Below are positions 1 through 11,544 of a stretch of DNA of 64,000 nt, in pieces (position 1 is the stretch's first letter; each line of letters begins with the position of its first letter). Below the pieces are notes generated by a model. That model searched no databases and was not told the origin of the DNA. It saw only the letters and a list, made by a program, of their open reading frames with translations. Location of the stretch: the NCBI RefSeq assembly GCF_000002595.2, contig NC_057006.1, positions 7,237,325 through 7,301,324 on the forward strand, read 5' to 3'. The translations under genes and the position numbers were made by a program. This stretch comes from Chlamydomonas reinhardtii. Lineage: Eukaryota; Chlorophyta; Chlorophyceae; Chlamydomonadales; Chlamydomonadaceae.

Positions 1-387
1 CACAAGGAGGCTGAGTCGGTGGCCGCCATCAAGGCGCTGTACGTGGAGCTGGGCATTGAGCAGCGCTTCAAGGACTACGAGGCCGCTTCCTACGCCAAGC
101 TGGAGGTGGGGCTCATGGATAGCTGCAGGGGGTTAGCCGTCCATGCAAGATGGCGGAGGCCGTTGGGATCAGATTGGGCTGACTCCCATGAGGAACTGCT
201 TCGGGCGTACATACCGCATGGCCGTGCAAGTGTGTGCTGTTGTCGCTCACTGTATGGCAACTGACCAGGCCTCTGTGCTGTGCTTGCTCGGTGCTCCACC
301 CTACAGGGCACCATCTCGGAGCAGACGCTGCTGCCCAAGGCGGTGTTCACGTCGCTACTGGCCAAGATCTACAAGCGCAAGAAGTAA
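1..387 (+). CDS. FPS: Farnesyl diphosphate synthase, C-terminal end (5' part outside window)
   Basis: Two terminal exons, 1-105 and 307-387, joined by a GT-AG intron in phase 0. They encode about 61 residues beginning HKEAESVAAIKALY and ending LLAKIYKRKK. Farnesyl diphosphate synthases condense IPP with DMAPP and GPP to give FPP, the precursor of sterols, squalene and prenyl groups. The helix around ELGIEQRFKDYEAASYAKLE and the basic tail AKIYKRKK match the C-terminus of eukaryotic enzymes, which end in a similar Lys/Arg-rich KIYKRxK. The aspartate-rich catalytic motifs lie upstream of the window and cannot be checked. Family is assigned from known C-terminal sequence; chain-length specificity (FPP rather than GPP) is inferred. 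Confidence 0.85.
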
Positions 388-2300
388 ATGTGTTGAATGA
401 AGGACGTCCGCGCTGGGGCATGTATCCAAGGGACATACATATGGTGAGGGAGCAGTTTCCGGGACGAAGAAGATGCTTGCGTTCCTGCGCACGTAATAAG
501 TTATGGATCGCGGATGGCACCTGCGGCTGGCACTCGTGTCTGCGTGAGAAGGGTTTCGGGGGGAGCGACCACGGATTCGAGAAGACTTTCACATTGCTAA
601 TTAGTTGAGATGTGTGGGCGTGCCTCCACTGGGGCTGGGTGCCTTACAGCTGCACGCGTTTGCAGGTGGGCTGCTGGTGACAAGCTTATGGTATAAGTAG
701 CTGGATGCAATGTTTTTGGAGGTCGCAAGCGTATGAAAGCATGCTTCTTCTTAGGCGACATGCACGCAGGTGTTTCTTAGCGATCAAATCATCAGGGTAT
801 GTAGGCAGCTGGTACCTGGAAAGTGGAAACGGCGGGGTACGCTCCTGCCGTTTCGTGACCTGTTACCCCGATAACAGCAGGCAACAGTGAGCCAGCAGTG
901 CTCCGAAGACCCAATACTCATTGATGTATGCACCCAGGATCTCTCACATTGGACCCGCTGTCAGCGGGCTTACTCATCACAGAAAGCGCAGTGTTGCCAG
1001 ATGCAGGAGGGGGGATGTTGGGAAGGAAACCGTCACTCTTTAGGCCCCATGCCCCGAACCCTCCCTCCGGACCGACCGACTGAACCCCCACCGCCGAGCG
1101 TGAGGAATGCGCGTCAGCAAACTTCCAGCCAGCCAGCAACTCGTCGGTACAGTAAATCCGGCGTTCGACCGGCCGCGTACTCCTGCCCTGCCGTTGCAAA
1201 TTGTTTGCCATCTGATGGGTTCTGGGAATCAGCTGCACCCTACGGGACTCTACCAACCTGCCTTACCACTGTCCCATTGCACACCCACCGCCGTACACCC
1301 CTCAAAATCCCACTCAAACACCTGAGTTTATGCTCTCGGCGAGGTTTACAATCATATACCTCCAGTTCAGCTGGAGGCGCCTCTTGACTGGCAACCATGC
1401 CACGTGTCCTTGGCCGACCACCCACCCTATTGTGGGACTACGGGCGTGTGCGCTTTCGCTTGCATTTGTGCTCCGTATGATGCTCGGGATTGTGTGCCGA
1501 AAGAGATTGGCCGAGTTTCTCCCAGGACTCATGTGAGGCATCCCGGGATCGGCTTAACCAGTGACGGTGGTGCCACTTGACCTGATGGTGCTCCTACCCC
1601 CATACACACGCGACGCGGTTGCCAGCATGGCAGCATCGATGGCCGGCGGCTGCCTTGTCGTCTGGACCTACACCAAGCCTTGGCCGTTACGTATTAGCGT
1701 CAGCTCACATATTATCCACGACTCAGTGAGAGACGCGCAGGTGGTGCTCTACGTCACTTGGATGCCGTTGTGGACGGAAATGCCGCCGCATTCCAGAGGC
1801 CAAACGTTCTGCAAATACTATAATATGTGCATGCTGGTGCATTCTAGTGCTTGTGCTATTGGGCGGAGCGTTTAGATGGGCATTCTGAGCGCGGAGACGA
1901 AATCTGGCAGTCCCACCCACATGCCGTGACGAAACCTTGGGGACCCCGGGGACGGGGCTGAGTTGTGGCAATACAAGCATGTCTGCATCACGCTGTGTTG
2001 CATTGCCCGCAGGGCTGCGTTTGAGGCTGCTCCCAAAATCCACCATGCCTGTGGGGGGATGACCCTGACCCTGACTGCTGACCCTCGCTCATGACCGCTG
2101 ACCCTGACCGTCGCGGCTGCAGTTTGGTAACTTCTTCACGGCCTTACGGGTAGGGTCGGGGCCCGCGTGTGCAGGACTTTCAGTGCTACACCAACTTTGT
2201 CCAGACTTGCCCTGCCCAGGAATGAGCGTGTACCACAGCATAGCACGTTGGCCATTTGCCACCACACTGTCATGGCAAGCAATGACCGCCTAGCCGCAAA
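388..2300. other. Long stretch without a supported gene
   Basis: About 1.9 kb follows the FPP synthase stop. No reading frame here shows protein-like composition with matching splice sites. The first TGTAA signal on the + strand is at 2301, so part or all may be an unusually long 3' UTR. Positions 2058-2112 carry an imperfect run of the unit CTGACC. Nothing else is recognisable. Confidence 0.4.
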
Positions 2301-2311
2301 TGTAAATTACA
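2301..2311. terminator. Two opposed TGTAA poly(A) signals
   Basis: The sequence TGTAAATTACA carries TGTAA on the + strand (2301-2305) and on the - strand (2311-2307). TGTAA is the usual poly(A) signal in Chlamydomonas-like algae. It could end both the + strand FPP synthase transcript and the - strand MerT/HMA transcript, whose stop is at 2510. Confidence 0.45.
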
Positions 2312-2509
2312 GGATCGGTGCAGCCCATGCAGAGATCCAGGGACAATCTTAGCCTGCGGTAATCCTGGGGCGAACTGTCCACCAGGCCCACGGCATGCAT
2401 TACCCTCCTCAACCACCCACACGGTAACGCAACGCCGCCCAACCTCAAATCCCTTAAACATCACTTCCGATCACTTGCGCCTTACCCGTGCGCCCTACCC
2501 TAACAAGTG

Positions 2510-4003
2510 TCATAACCGCCGGCTTTCCTCCAGCGCCACCCGGTATGATAGGTCCATGTGCTGGATGGCCGCCCGCGCCGCCTCGCCCTGCTCTCCCAGC
2601 TGCCCCGCCTCGCCCCACAGCAGCACTGCCTTGCTTGCGAAGTCCACCACGCAGCGCCTCACTCCCGGCAGCTGCAACACCGCTGCCCGCAGCCGCGCCG
2701 CGCAGCCCTCGCACCTGCGGTTGTCGTCAGCATGAGGTAGGTATGGGCAACTTGGTGGCGGCGTCATGTGCACCCCAGGCAGAACATCCACCACCTCCAC
2801 AGCAGTGCGCAGGCAATACCGAACGCACAATGCCTCGCTCAGCCCGGCGCGACTGCACCTCATCCCAACCCGGCCTCACTTGATGCCCTGCACACGGAGC
2901 CGCAGATACAGCTCTCCAGTGCCTGGCAGTGCTGCCACCTCCGCCTCTGTCGCTGTCTCCGCATCAACTGCTGCTGAAGCCCCCTGAGGTGGCTCCAGCT
3001 CATCGCCATCGTCGTATTCATCCTCGTCAAGCATTTGCTGTTGCGTGTGGCTTCGTGGCCCGCCCGAAGTTCGTGTCTCGGCGCACATCCCTGACCTACA
3101 CGCTGGTTGCCCTGCAGCCGTGCTCACATCGGCAGCCACCGGCCAAGCACCGCTCGACGGCGTGCTTGGTGGTGCGGCTGCCGGATTCCTCTGGTGGGAT
3201 GCCCCCTGGTCTGACTGTCGCCGGGTATCAGGCATGTCCTCTAAACCCGAGGGCTGCGGGCGAACCGCTGCCGGGTGTTTGTTGGTGGGCCGGCTGAGGG
3301 GCACTTGCAGCAGCCCAGCCAGCGGCGTCAGGCCCCCGCGGTTGTAAAAGCGGACGGCGTCCTGTGTGCAGGCATGCGTTAATGTTGGGCCCGTGCCTTC
3401 CCATGAAGTTCTATCGGCGGACTGCTTGTTTACCGACTACACCTGCTTGTCACATAACCTCCCCTTGCCAATTGTCGCCCCTACTCCCTCCATGCCACCC
3501 CTTCTCCCAGGATCCTCGATGTTTCGTTGTTGCCCCGCAACCCCAAACTTGAACGGTGCGTTGTTGGGCCGGGCCATGAGCAACGGGGTAGCCAACAAGC
3601 CACCAACCTGTGAGAAGAGGAGCCCAAGCGACAGCGCGGTCGTCAGCAACGCCCGGCGGTTGCTGAAGCCATCGCGCAGCAGCAGGTGTGCCAACGCGGC
3701 TAGTGTGATACCCTTGAAAATAGGCTCATATGGCGTGAGCACAGCGAAACCTGCGGGGGTGTCACACAGGGCCGCGACGCAGGTTGCGCACAAGGCCGTG
3801 CCGAGCCCTCCGTTTGGTGCCCAAACCCCATGCCCAAACCCCAGCCCACCTGCGCATCCAAGGCCAACCGCGTTGAGCGCTAGCTGCAACACGCAGCATG
3901 ACGATGCGCCCAGGCCACCGAGAAGCGAAACGGCCATGGAAAACAGAGCAGAAGATGGCACCGGTTTTGCTGAGGGCAGCCCGCCCTGGCAGCGGCATGC
4001 CAT
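2510..4003 (-). CDS. MerT-like membrane protein fused to a C-terminal heavy-metal-associated domain
   Basis: Exons (minus strand) 4003-3542, 3361-2880 and 2714-2510 join in frame to 382 aa. The N-terminal third is hydrophobic. It has the adjacent-cysteine helix motif LGASSCCVLQLALNAVGLG and, further on, LTPYEPIFKGITLAALAHLL, closely resembling bacterial mercuric transporter MerT (SxCC helix, then L-PYRPIFIGVTLLFL). A second cysteine cluster ALCATCVAALC lies between. A hydrophilic, acidic linker of roughly 150 residues follows. The end is a HMA fold: ELYLRLRVQGIKCEGCAARL, with the metal-binding CxxC split by the last intron, then LPGVRRCVVDF. In bacteria MerT moves Hg(II) received from periplasmic MerP, itself an HMA protein. 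Metal transport is therefore likely, but substrate and membrane are inferred; copper is as plausible as mercury. Start chosen as the first ATG of the MACRCQGG frame; a later ATG at 3937 is possible. Confidence 0.75.
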
Positions 4004-4334
4004 GTTAATACAGTAGTGAGTATGGATGTGAAGCAACACTTACTGTCCACTATGTCCACTATTCGCCAGGAGAAGAGAAGAAGAAAAGCCGGGGAGAACA
4101 TGCATGTGATGTCGTCATCGCGCGCCCATTCCGTCGCCAACGAGTGCGTTCTACGGAGCAGGCGACACTAACCATGGTATGTTGCAACTGTAAGGCTGGT
4201 TATTGAACACAACAAGTTCAGCGCGGCAATAGTCCCCAAACCCTACCTGTTCAAAGGCCTGCAAACGCGCTCCGAGACCCTAATTACGCATTTTCAAACC
4301 TCACTTGTAAAGTATCATACGCATACTGTCCACT
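4004..4334. promoter_or_regulatory. Divergent promoter region with a 14-bp direct repeat
   Basis: This 331-bp interval separates the start codons of two head-to-head genes. TACTGTCCACTATG occurs at 4041-4054 and again at 4324-4337, the second copy including the + gene's ATG. No clear TATA box was seen. Confidence 0.5.
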
Positions 4335-6697
4335 ATGCAATCTCTCCTGAACGGCCGGGTCGGCATGCGCACGTCAACGGCGTCGCGGCGCTGCTCAGCA
4401 GCGCTGCGCCGGCCCGTTGACCGGAGCTATGCTGTGCGCACAGCGGCGCTGTACCACAACCCAGGGCCCCGCGACAGCGGGAAAGCCAAGGCCGCGGGCG
4501 CGGCCGTCGAGACCATACTCAAGCTCGTTGCCGCAGGCGACCGGGAGGCCCTGTGTGACTACTTTGCGACCTCCAACCTCACGGATGCGCCAACACTGAA
4601 GCTGGCAAGGTGAGAAAATGTTTGAATCCAAACGGCCTCTGGGCGCGCTATTCGCTACACGGTTGCCGCCACTGGGCACAGGATATTATGAAGAGCTTCA
4701 GCTTCTTTGCTGGTATCTTTGTGGGGAACAGCGAGGCAGAAGTTGAACGGTCGGCAGACGGGAGGCATCCAAGAGCCGTGCGCGCGCTTTCTGCATACTC
4801 GGCGTACACACCAAGCAGTGATTCTGATTGACACTGGCTGCTTGAATGTTTCCAACGTGCAGTGGATGCGAAGTCGTCGTGTTTGAAGACGTGATGGAAT
4901 CGATGATGCTCCGAGAGCCCTCGCGCCACTTTCTGGATTCCTACGCTATCCGGCACTTGATCCTCAACGCACCGGCATCCAAGCAGGTGCGGGTGGAAGT
5001 GAGAAGGCTAGCCCAGCGTTCCACACGGAGGGGCCCAACGGGCTCTCCACCTGGTTCACGTGTCGTGCTTCGGCCCCCCGCCTTGCGCCCTAACCAACCC
5101 TACCATACTGCGCCCTCCTCAGACGCTTTCGGGGCTGATGCTGGGGCCCAACAAGTACGTGCAGCGCATGTCTGTCACCGCCCCCAGCGGCGAGGGCTGC
5201 ATCCTCACCTTCACCATGACCGCCGCGGTACGCACACTGACACTTTGACAGTTAAGACCTGGACGTCGGCAACTAGGGCTGGACTGCTGGCATTCATTGC
5301 GCCACCGTCCCCACATCCATTCGCTCCTGACATTGGCCCCTGCTGCTCCCTCCTGCCCAGCAACCGCCACAGGCGGCGCAGCCGGAGCTCGGCACCGCCG
5401 CGGGCGCAGTGGCGGCAGCCTCTGTCCCTGCTGACCAGGCCGCCACGACCCCGGCGCCTCCGCTGGAGCCCGTGTGGCGGCTCAGCAGCGTGCGCGGCGA
5501 GCCGCAGTTCGGGGTTGGCGGCACGCAGCCAGTGGGGCCCAGCCCGGAGCTATCGCCTGAGCAGATTGTGGAGGCGCAGCTGGCGGCACTGCAGTGAGTA
5601 GCTGCTGGAGTGAAGTAGGAGTTGATCGGTTGAGGGAGCCTCTGATGGCATTGAGGCAGGAGTGGGTGTCCTGCTGTCCTGTATACGACAAGATTGGTGC
5701 ACGTGCCGTGACTGACTTAACCTCCACACCTGCACACAGCCGCATTAGGCCCGCACTGCGCACGGGTATCGGCGCTGGTGCAAGGCAGCCGTCCATCTGT
5801 TACCTGCCCGCCTGCATCACGACCTGCCTTCGGCCACTGAAAGTGTGCTTGCGACGGATGCAGGCGCAAGGACGTGCCGGCGGCCTTCCAGTTCCTCAGC
5901 CCGGGGAGCCAAAAGATCATCGGTGATGAGCGGCAGTTTGCTGAGAACATGAGCCGGCACCGGAGATACGGTGGCCTGCTGGTGAGTAGAGGCGGACCGC
6001 TTCTATCAGCGCGTGGGAGCATGCACACGATGTTTACGTTGGCGTTCGCACATGGAAGGACACTGGAGCTACCACGAGCACACGCTGGCCTTATGACCCG
6101 CACAAATTTCTGTCGGCCCTCACCTGCAGGGCCACATCGCGGCCACCAGCGTGCGGCGCTGCATGGCTCGGCCCTCCACCTACATGGAGATCGTCAGCGT
6201 CACATCTGCCAGCGGGAGTGAGTGCGACAGTTTGTTTGGAGTCTGGCTGCGGGATCGGGCAAGAGTGACAGACAGGGGCGGCGGTCTCGTGTGCATTATA
6301 GTACCGCATGTGCATGGCGCAAGGCAACACTGACAGCCCCTGCCCCCACCGCCTTCTTTCTCCCCTGCTCGCGGCGATGCTCGCGGCGTCAACCACAGTC
6401 CGTTTTGGTGAGTAATGGCTCGCTGTGCAACTCCAGGTGCTGTGCCAACCACCTGCTGTACCCACCTGGCACCCGTGCCATCCTACCTGCCACCCCAGCC
6501 TGACACGCAGCTTCTGTCCCCTCCTGCTTCTGCCCTTCCTCCCCTCCCCGCCCCCAGTGTTCTGCTACATTCTGGGCCACGAGAACGGCATGTGGTCCAT
6601 CGACTTTGTCAAGGTCATTGACGATCCACGTCTGGTGGCGGCGGTGGACAGCAGCTGCGCGGCGCAGCGCAAGGCACGGCCGGCGGACGAGCAATGA
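4335..6697 (+). CDS. DUF4864-like protein, probably organelle-targeted
   Basis: Eight exons: 4335-4609, 4863-4986, 5123-5227, 5361-5593, 5864-5981, 6130-6217, 6399-6407 and 6558-6697, giving 363 aa with all phases consistent. The first 40 residues are rich in Arg, Ser and Ala with no acidic residues, like a transit peptide. The C-terminal part reads EQIVEAQLAALQRKDVPAAF, then FLSPGSQKIIGDERQFAENM, YGGLLGHIAATSVRR and a strand ending FCYILGHENGMWSIDFVKVI. This order (AQL-AL, AF-F-SP, a YxxLL turn, final W-I strand) matches DUF4864, a family of unknown function common in bacteria. The middle (residues about 170-245) is a Pro/Ala-rich insert. Exon 7 is only 9 nt and encodes the IRF joint. Head-to-head with the MerT/HMA gene. 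No biochemical role can be given. Confidence 0.75.
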
Positions 6698-7794
6698 GGT
6701 GTGACGTCGCGCACGGAATGCGTGGCATGTGCTGGAGCAGTGGGTGACCTGGAGCAGTTGTGAAGGACCTGGACGGTCCACAAGTATTGATGGGCGCCAT
6801 GGTACATTATGTGAAGCGTGGGTGTCCCGGAAGTGTATTGCCGCAGCTAGCGTGTCAGTTGGTGGGCGGCCTGTGCCTACAAAGGAAGGACAAGTTGTGC
6901 CCGGGCAATATTGTGGGGGCGGGCACGATAGGTACGTGTGTGAGGAGCCTGGGCCTGTACACTATGATGGGAGCCCTGTCGCGACTGTACCATTATCGCG
7001 TGTGCTTATCATAAGACTAATCACATTTGTTGCGCAGTTGATTTATAGCATAACGACAAGTAGCGGCACATAAAGTAATTTGTACAGCATCGCCACCTTT
7101 GTCGCATTGATTTGGCATAGCATCGCGGCACCAGCATCATGCGTGAAGACGAGTGCATGGGGACCGGCAGCGGTGCGCGGTGCAGGCACGATTGTCATTA
7201 TGCCGCTATACCTGTCTGCACATAATCTTATATGGCGCAAAATTGCGCCTCCTCCTCCATGCCTTCCTTCCCTGGGGTTAGGCACACCACAATGTACACA
7301 AGTTGGAAGGTAGCTAAGCAAGCAGATGCGGTAGCCGTGTGCGGATGGGGAGCTGCTGTTCTGGATGCTTGGAAACGCGCTCAGAGGGCGAAGTGGTATG
7401 CGCAGTGGTGCAGCGAGGCGGGGGAGGGCGCAGGCGTACAGTCATGGCAGGCGGGCAACAATATTGGAGTCACAGTATTGGAGCTGCACGGACATGCTAC
7501 TGGTATCTGACTGTAAACAGGAGAGCTCCATGACACAATTACGCACGCCGCTGGGCATGGGACCGTGAGGGAATGAGCTCGCTTCTTACGGGAGGGTACG
7601 TGCGACCACGCGTGACTGGGTGTGCTGATCACACGCCACCAGGCAGCTGGGACTGGTGACCTTCCTGATGGTTGCATCTGACCCAGGCTCCCTGGCAGTA
7701 GCACCACGCCCTCACCGACCTGTAAACGCTGCATTTTACATTTACAACTACTTGCTTATTTCGTTAGCTTCCGCGCAGAGTATACCCCGGCAAC
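6698..7794. other. 3' UTR and intergenic stretch
   Basis: Likely 3' UTR of the DUF4864-like gene up to TGTAA at 7512-7516, then the promoter of the next gene. A second TGTAA lies at 7721-7725. Two diverged similar segments near 7028-7075 and 7092-7130 (TTGTYGC, TTGATTT, GCATAAC/GCATAGC, GCGGCAC) look like an old short duplication. No other gene seen. Confidence 0.4.
7512..7516 (+). terminator. TGTAA poly(A) signal
   Basis: First TGTAA downstream of the DUF4864-like stop, about 815 nt after it; probable poly(A) signal of that gene. Confidence 0.4.
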
Positions 7795-10700
7795 ATGCCA
7801 CGTATTCGCAGCCCCTCCGACGCAGAAGTAAAGCAGCAGCCGCGCGCGTTCGCGCTGCTGCACCAGGTGTCTGCCGGCAGTCGCGGCGATGGAGGCGAGG
7901 CCCTGCAGGTGAGACTATGTATGCAGGCTGGGGGCGCGAATGCAAAAGCGCGGGCAGCGGCAACGTCATCCGCGGACCGGCGGCGGCGACCCACGGACGA
8001 CAGCACTGCCTTGACAACGCCACGCGCGCACATGCAGGCTGACCCACAGCTGCTGCAAGAGTTCGTCAAGCTTTACGGGCAGCCAACGGCCCAGGTGCCG
8101 GACGGAGGTGAGTGGTGCACGCACGTTGCACGCGGGTTCGTAAGCCTAGATCCCCGACGCGCGAGATGGGGCTAGTTAGGGGTTCCGAGGCGTGGGGATT
8201 CATGGCGCCGCGGGCTTGATAAACAGCAGCGGGAGTTGGGAGCAGGGAGCCGGGGGTGGGGGGATGGGGATATGCCCGGGCCCGCAACAAGGGGGCGTCG
8301 GCTGGGTTGAGGCTTGATTGTGGGCCGTGGGCTGGGCGTTGCACGAAAACAACGGGTTGCAGGCCCGAACCCGCACCCATCCACGATTGCACCCGCCATA
8401 CTATGACTGTGTACTGCATGCCGTACGGCCGCAGTCTGCGCCACAGCTAACACCTCATACGCAGCCAGGAGTCCCAGGACCCGCCATGCCTGAGCCATGG
8501 ACCAATTCACCACCCAATTCACGCTTCACAGATATCTCCTTTGCGGACTTCGCGGCCATGTTCAGCCGGCCGGCTGTGGATGGCAAGCCCGCCACCAGCT
8601 GCATTGGCTATGCCGCCCACGACAACGCGGGCGTGCTGGTGCCCATGACCTTCGACCGCGCCGCGCCGGGGCCCAGCGATGTGCGCATCCAGATCACGCA
8701 CTGCGGTGAGCTGGGAGCTGAGTTGCTTGCCAATGCCGGGTGTATCTTGGACAAAGAGTGTTCATAGGGCGATGTTGGCACAGGGTGCTGACCCAGTTGT
8801 GCGTTGCTGTCCCAACCAACATGTTTGCCTGGCATGATCGCCTGTTATCCTAAGTAATTCTAAACCTAGAACGTGTAGTGACATTTTAGCTTTGCCTTGT
8901 GTGCGCCACAAGGTATTTGTCACAGCGACCTGCACATGGTGAAGAACGAGTGGAACAACGCCATCTACCCCATGGTGCCGGGGTGAGCGCGGTGCAGTGG
9001 GGCTGAGTGGCTTCGCGGTGTAATGGGTGCGGGTTGCTGCCATCAGCCGCTGGCTGGTGCCGTTGCACGTTTAGCTTCTCGCTTGCATTCGGCCCCACTG
9101 CTGGCATGCTGCTGACATGCTGCTCAAGTTGCCTGGGTTACCAACGCTTCCACGGCGCTGCTGGCCCACGCTGCTGGCCCCACAGCCATGAGATTGTGGG
9201 CATTGTGACGGAGGTGGGCGAGGGCGTGACCAAATTCAAGCCAGGCGACCGCGCGGGCGTGGGCTGCATGGTGGACTCGTGCGGCTCCTGTGAGTTTTGC
9301 AAGGCGGAGTGCGGCGAGCAGCAGTTCTGCAAGGGGCAGGTGCTCACCTACAGCAGCAAGCTGCCGGATGGAACAGTCACGAAGGTGCGAAGCTGTGTGC
9401 CGACGTGGCTTGCCAACGGCACTGCTGCATGGCGGTGTGCTGGGTGGTGTGTTGCTCGGCTGTGCCTATGTGCGTGCGGTAGGTACTCATTACCCGCTGG
9501 CTCGCGTTATGTGGCCCCAACATTCTCTGGCATGTGCTGTGCAGGGCGGCTACTCCGACTTCATTGTGGTGAAAGAGTCGTTCGTGCTGCGAATTCCGGA
9601 CAGCCTGCCACTGGACGCCACCGCGCCGCTGCTGTGCGCCGGCATCACCACGTACAGGTGCATGGGTTGTGAGCGTTGACGAGGCGGGTCGCAAGCTGTC
9701 GTTCTCACCCCTTCAAATGGTGCCTTCCCATCAGCAGCGCAGATTGTGGCAAACCTTGAGTATGACCCGCCTGCTAGCCATTACGAATACTTGCGATTGC
9801 ACCCCTACTTCTGGTGTCCCACAGCCCGCTGCGGCACTTCGGCCTGGACAAGCCGGGCATGCGCCTGGGTGTGGTGGGTCTGGGCGGTCTGGGCCACATG
9901 GCCGTCAAGATCGGCAAGGGCCTGGGCCTGCACGTCACCGTCATCTCCACCTCCGAGGCCAAGCGCGAGGAGGCCGTCAAGGTGGGGAGAGGGTACGGTA
10001 TATGCGTGCGATTGCAGTTGCGGTAGATGGCACATTACTGGCACACAACACGCACTAACAGACGAGCTCCGCTCAACCCAAGGCTGACCCGCACGCCGCA
10101 CTGCATTGGTAGTCCTGGAACTCGATACCACTTGTAAGCTATCTCTAGCTTGACAGGAACATACTAGGTGCTTACAGGGAGTGAGTGGAACGTGTTCTCC
10201 GCCAACTTAGGTGCTAATGGGAATTCCTTCGAGGAAACAAGGAAACGACATGGCAACCGTATGACTGGTGGTGTACACCTGTAATAGACTTTGGAGGACT
10301 CCGAGCGTATGGCACTGATATGCGCTGGCGGACTGACTGTGGGCTCATCCACCGCGTGTGAAAGCCAAGCGCTGTCACGCACCCTCCGGGTGCGGTGTGA
10401 GATCCCCGCTGGGGTTCTGGGGCGTGTGCCGCGTGTTACCGCTGACACCCATTGCTCATGAAACGCAGCACCTGGGTGCGGATGCGTTCATTGTGTCCAA
10501 GGATTCCGGGCAGATGCAGGTGAGAGGCAGTACGGGCAACATCTGATCTGCGGTGGCGGACGCGCAAGCGGTGAAGTCAAACATGGAGATAGGGCAAGAG
10601 GGTATCAGGCGCGCCTAAATGGGAAGACGTGACAGTTGTTGCCGGATAACGGGATGACCGTGCTGTGCACTGCATGTCAAAGGTATGCATGCGTAAGCGT

Positions 10701-11544
10701 GGCTAGCGCTGCAAAGCAGGGCCCCAGTCGCCAGATCCTCACTTCTCAGCCCTAGTCCTGCTCACTCCCCAACGCACTTGTTCTTCCCAGGCCGCCGCCG
10801 GCAGCCTGGACGGCATCATCGACACCGTTTCTGCCAAGCATGACCTGGCAGCGATGGTGGCGCTGCTGCGAGTGGACGGGCGGCTTGTGCTGGTAGGCGT
10901 GCCCGAGGTGCCTCTGGACCTGCCCAGTGCAGCACTCATCTTCAGTGAGTGCTGATTCGGTGCGATGGGTTCGTGCCAACGCCTGCTGATTCATGTGCAC
11001 GCCTTGTTTTGTACGCCGGTAGAGCTGTCCTGTTCTCATCTATGTACAGGATACTGGCATCGGCGGGCAAGCTGTGTGCAGTGTAGTGGGGTTGTGCACA
11101 TGGTGTGTGCATGGAACTGCAGCCCTGGCATGCCTTTCCCTCTACATCGCTAGACGCGGAAGCAGCTCCATTCGCCCATTGAGTCATTCCCCCGCCCCCA
11201 CACAGAGCGCGCCATGGTGAGTGGCAGCCTGATTGGCGGCATCAAGCAGACTCAGGAGATGCTGGACTTCTGCGGCGAGAAGGGCATCACCGCCAGCATT
11301 GAGAAGATCCCCATCGACTACGTCAACACCGCGTACGAGCGCATGCTGCGCAGCGACGTGCGCTACCGGTGGGTGGAGGCGGCCATGGGGCAGGCAGATT
11401 TGAGCATACTTGACATGGGAGCGAATGGGAGGCATTGCAGACCTGAACAGGCAGGGGCTGCGACGGGGGATAGGATGACACGGTGGGACCCACTTGCCCC
11501 GCTGCAGGTTCGTCATTGACATTCAAGGCTCGCTGGTGCAGTAG
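7795..11544 (+). CDS. CAD: Zinc-dependent alcohol dehydrogenase, cinnamyl alcohol dehydrogenase family
   Basis: Eleven exons: 7795-7908, 8038-8107, 8469-8705, 8913-8982, 9186-9384, 9545-9657, 9825-9981, 10469-10519, 10791-10944, 11206-11368 and 11508-11544, giving 454 aa. The core is a complete medium-chain dehydrogenase. Catalytic zinc ligands sit in [16 protein letters not shown] and LLCAGITTY. Structural zinc ligands are the four Cys of [19 protein letters not shown]. The Rossmann motif is [11 protein letters not shown]. The strand end [12 protein letters not shown] has Ser rather than Asp, fitting NADP(H). CAD enzymes reduce cinnamaldehydes and other aldehydes; an alga without lignin probably uses it on other aldehydes, which is inference. 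The protein is about 95 residues longer than plant CADs because of an N-terminal extension in exons 1-3 that matches nothing I know; a start at MPEPW in exon 3 cannot be excluded. Confidence 0.9.

Noticed and set aside
887-1875. Open frames after FPP synthase
   Set aside because: No family motif, no consistent splice pattern and unremarkable composition.
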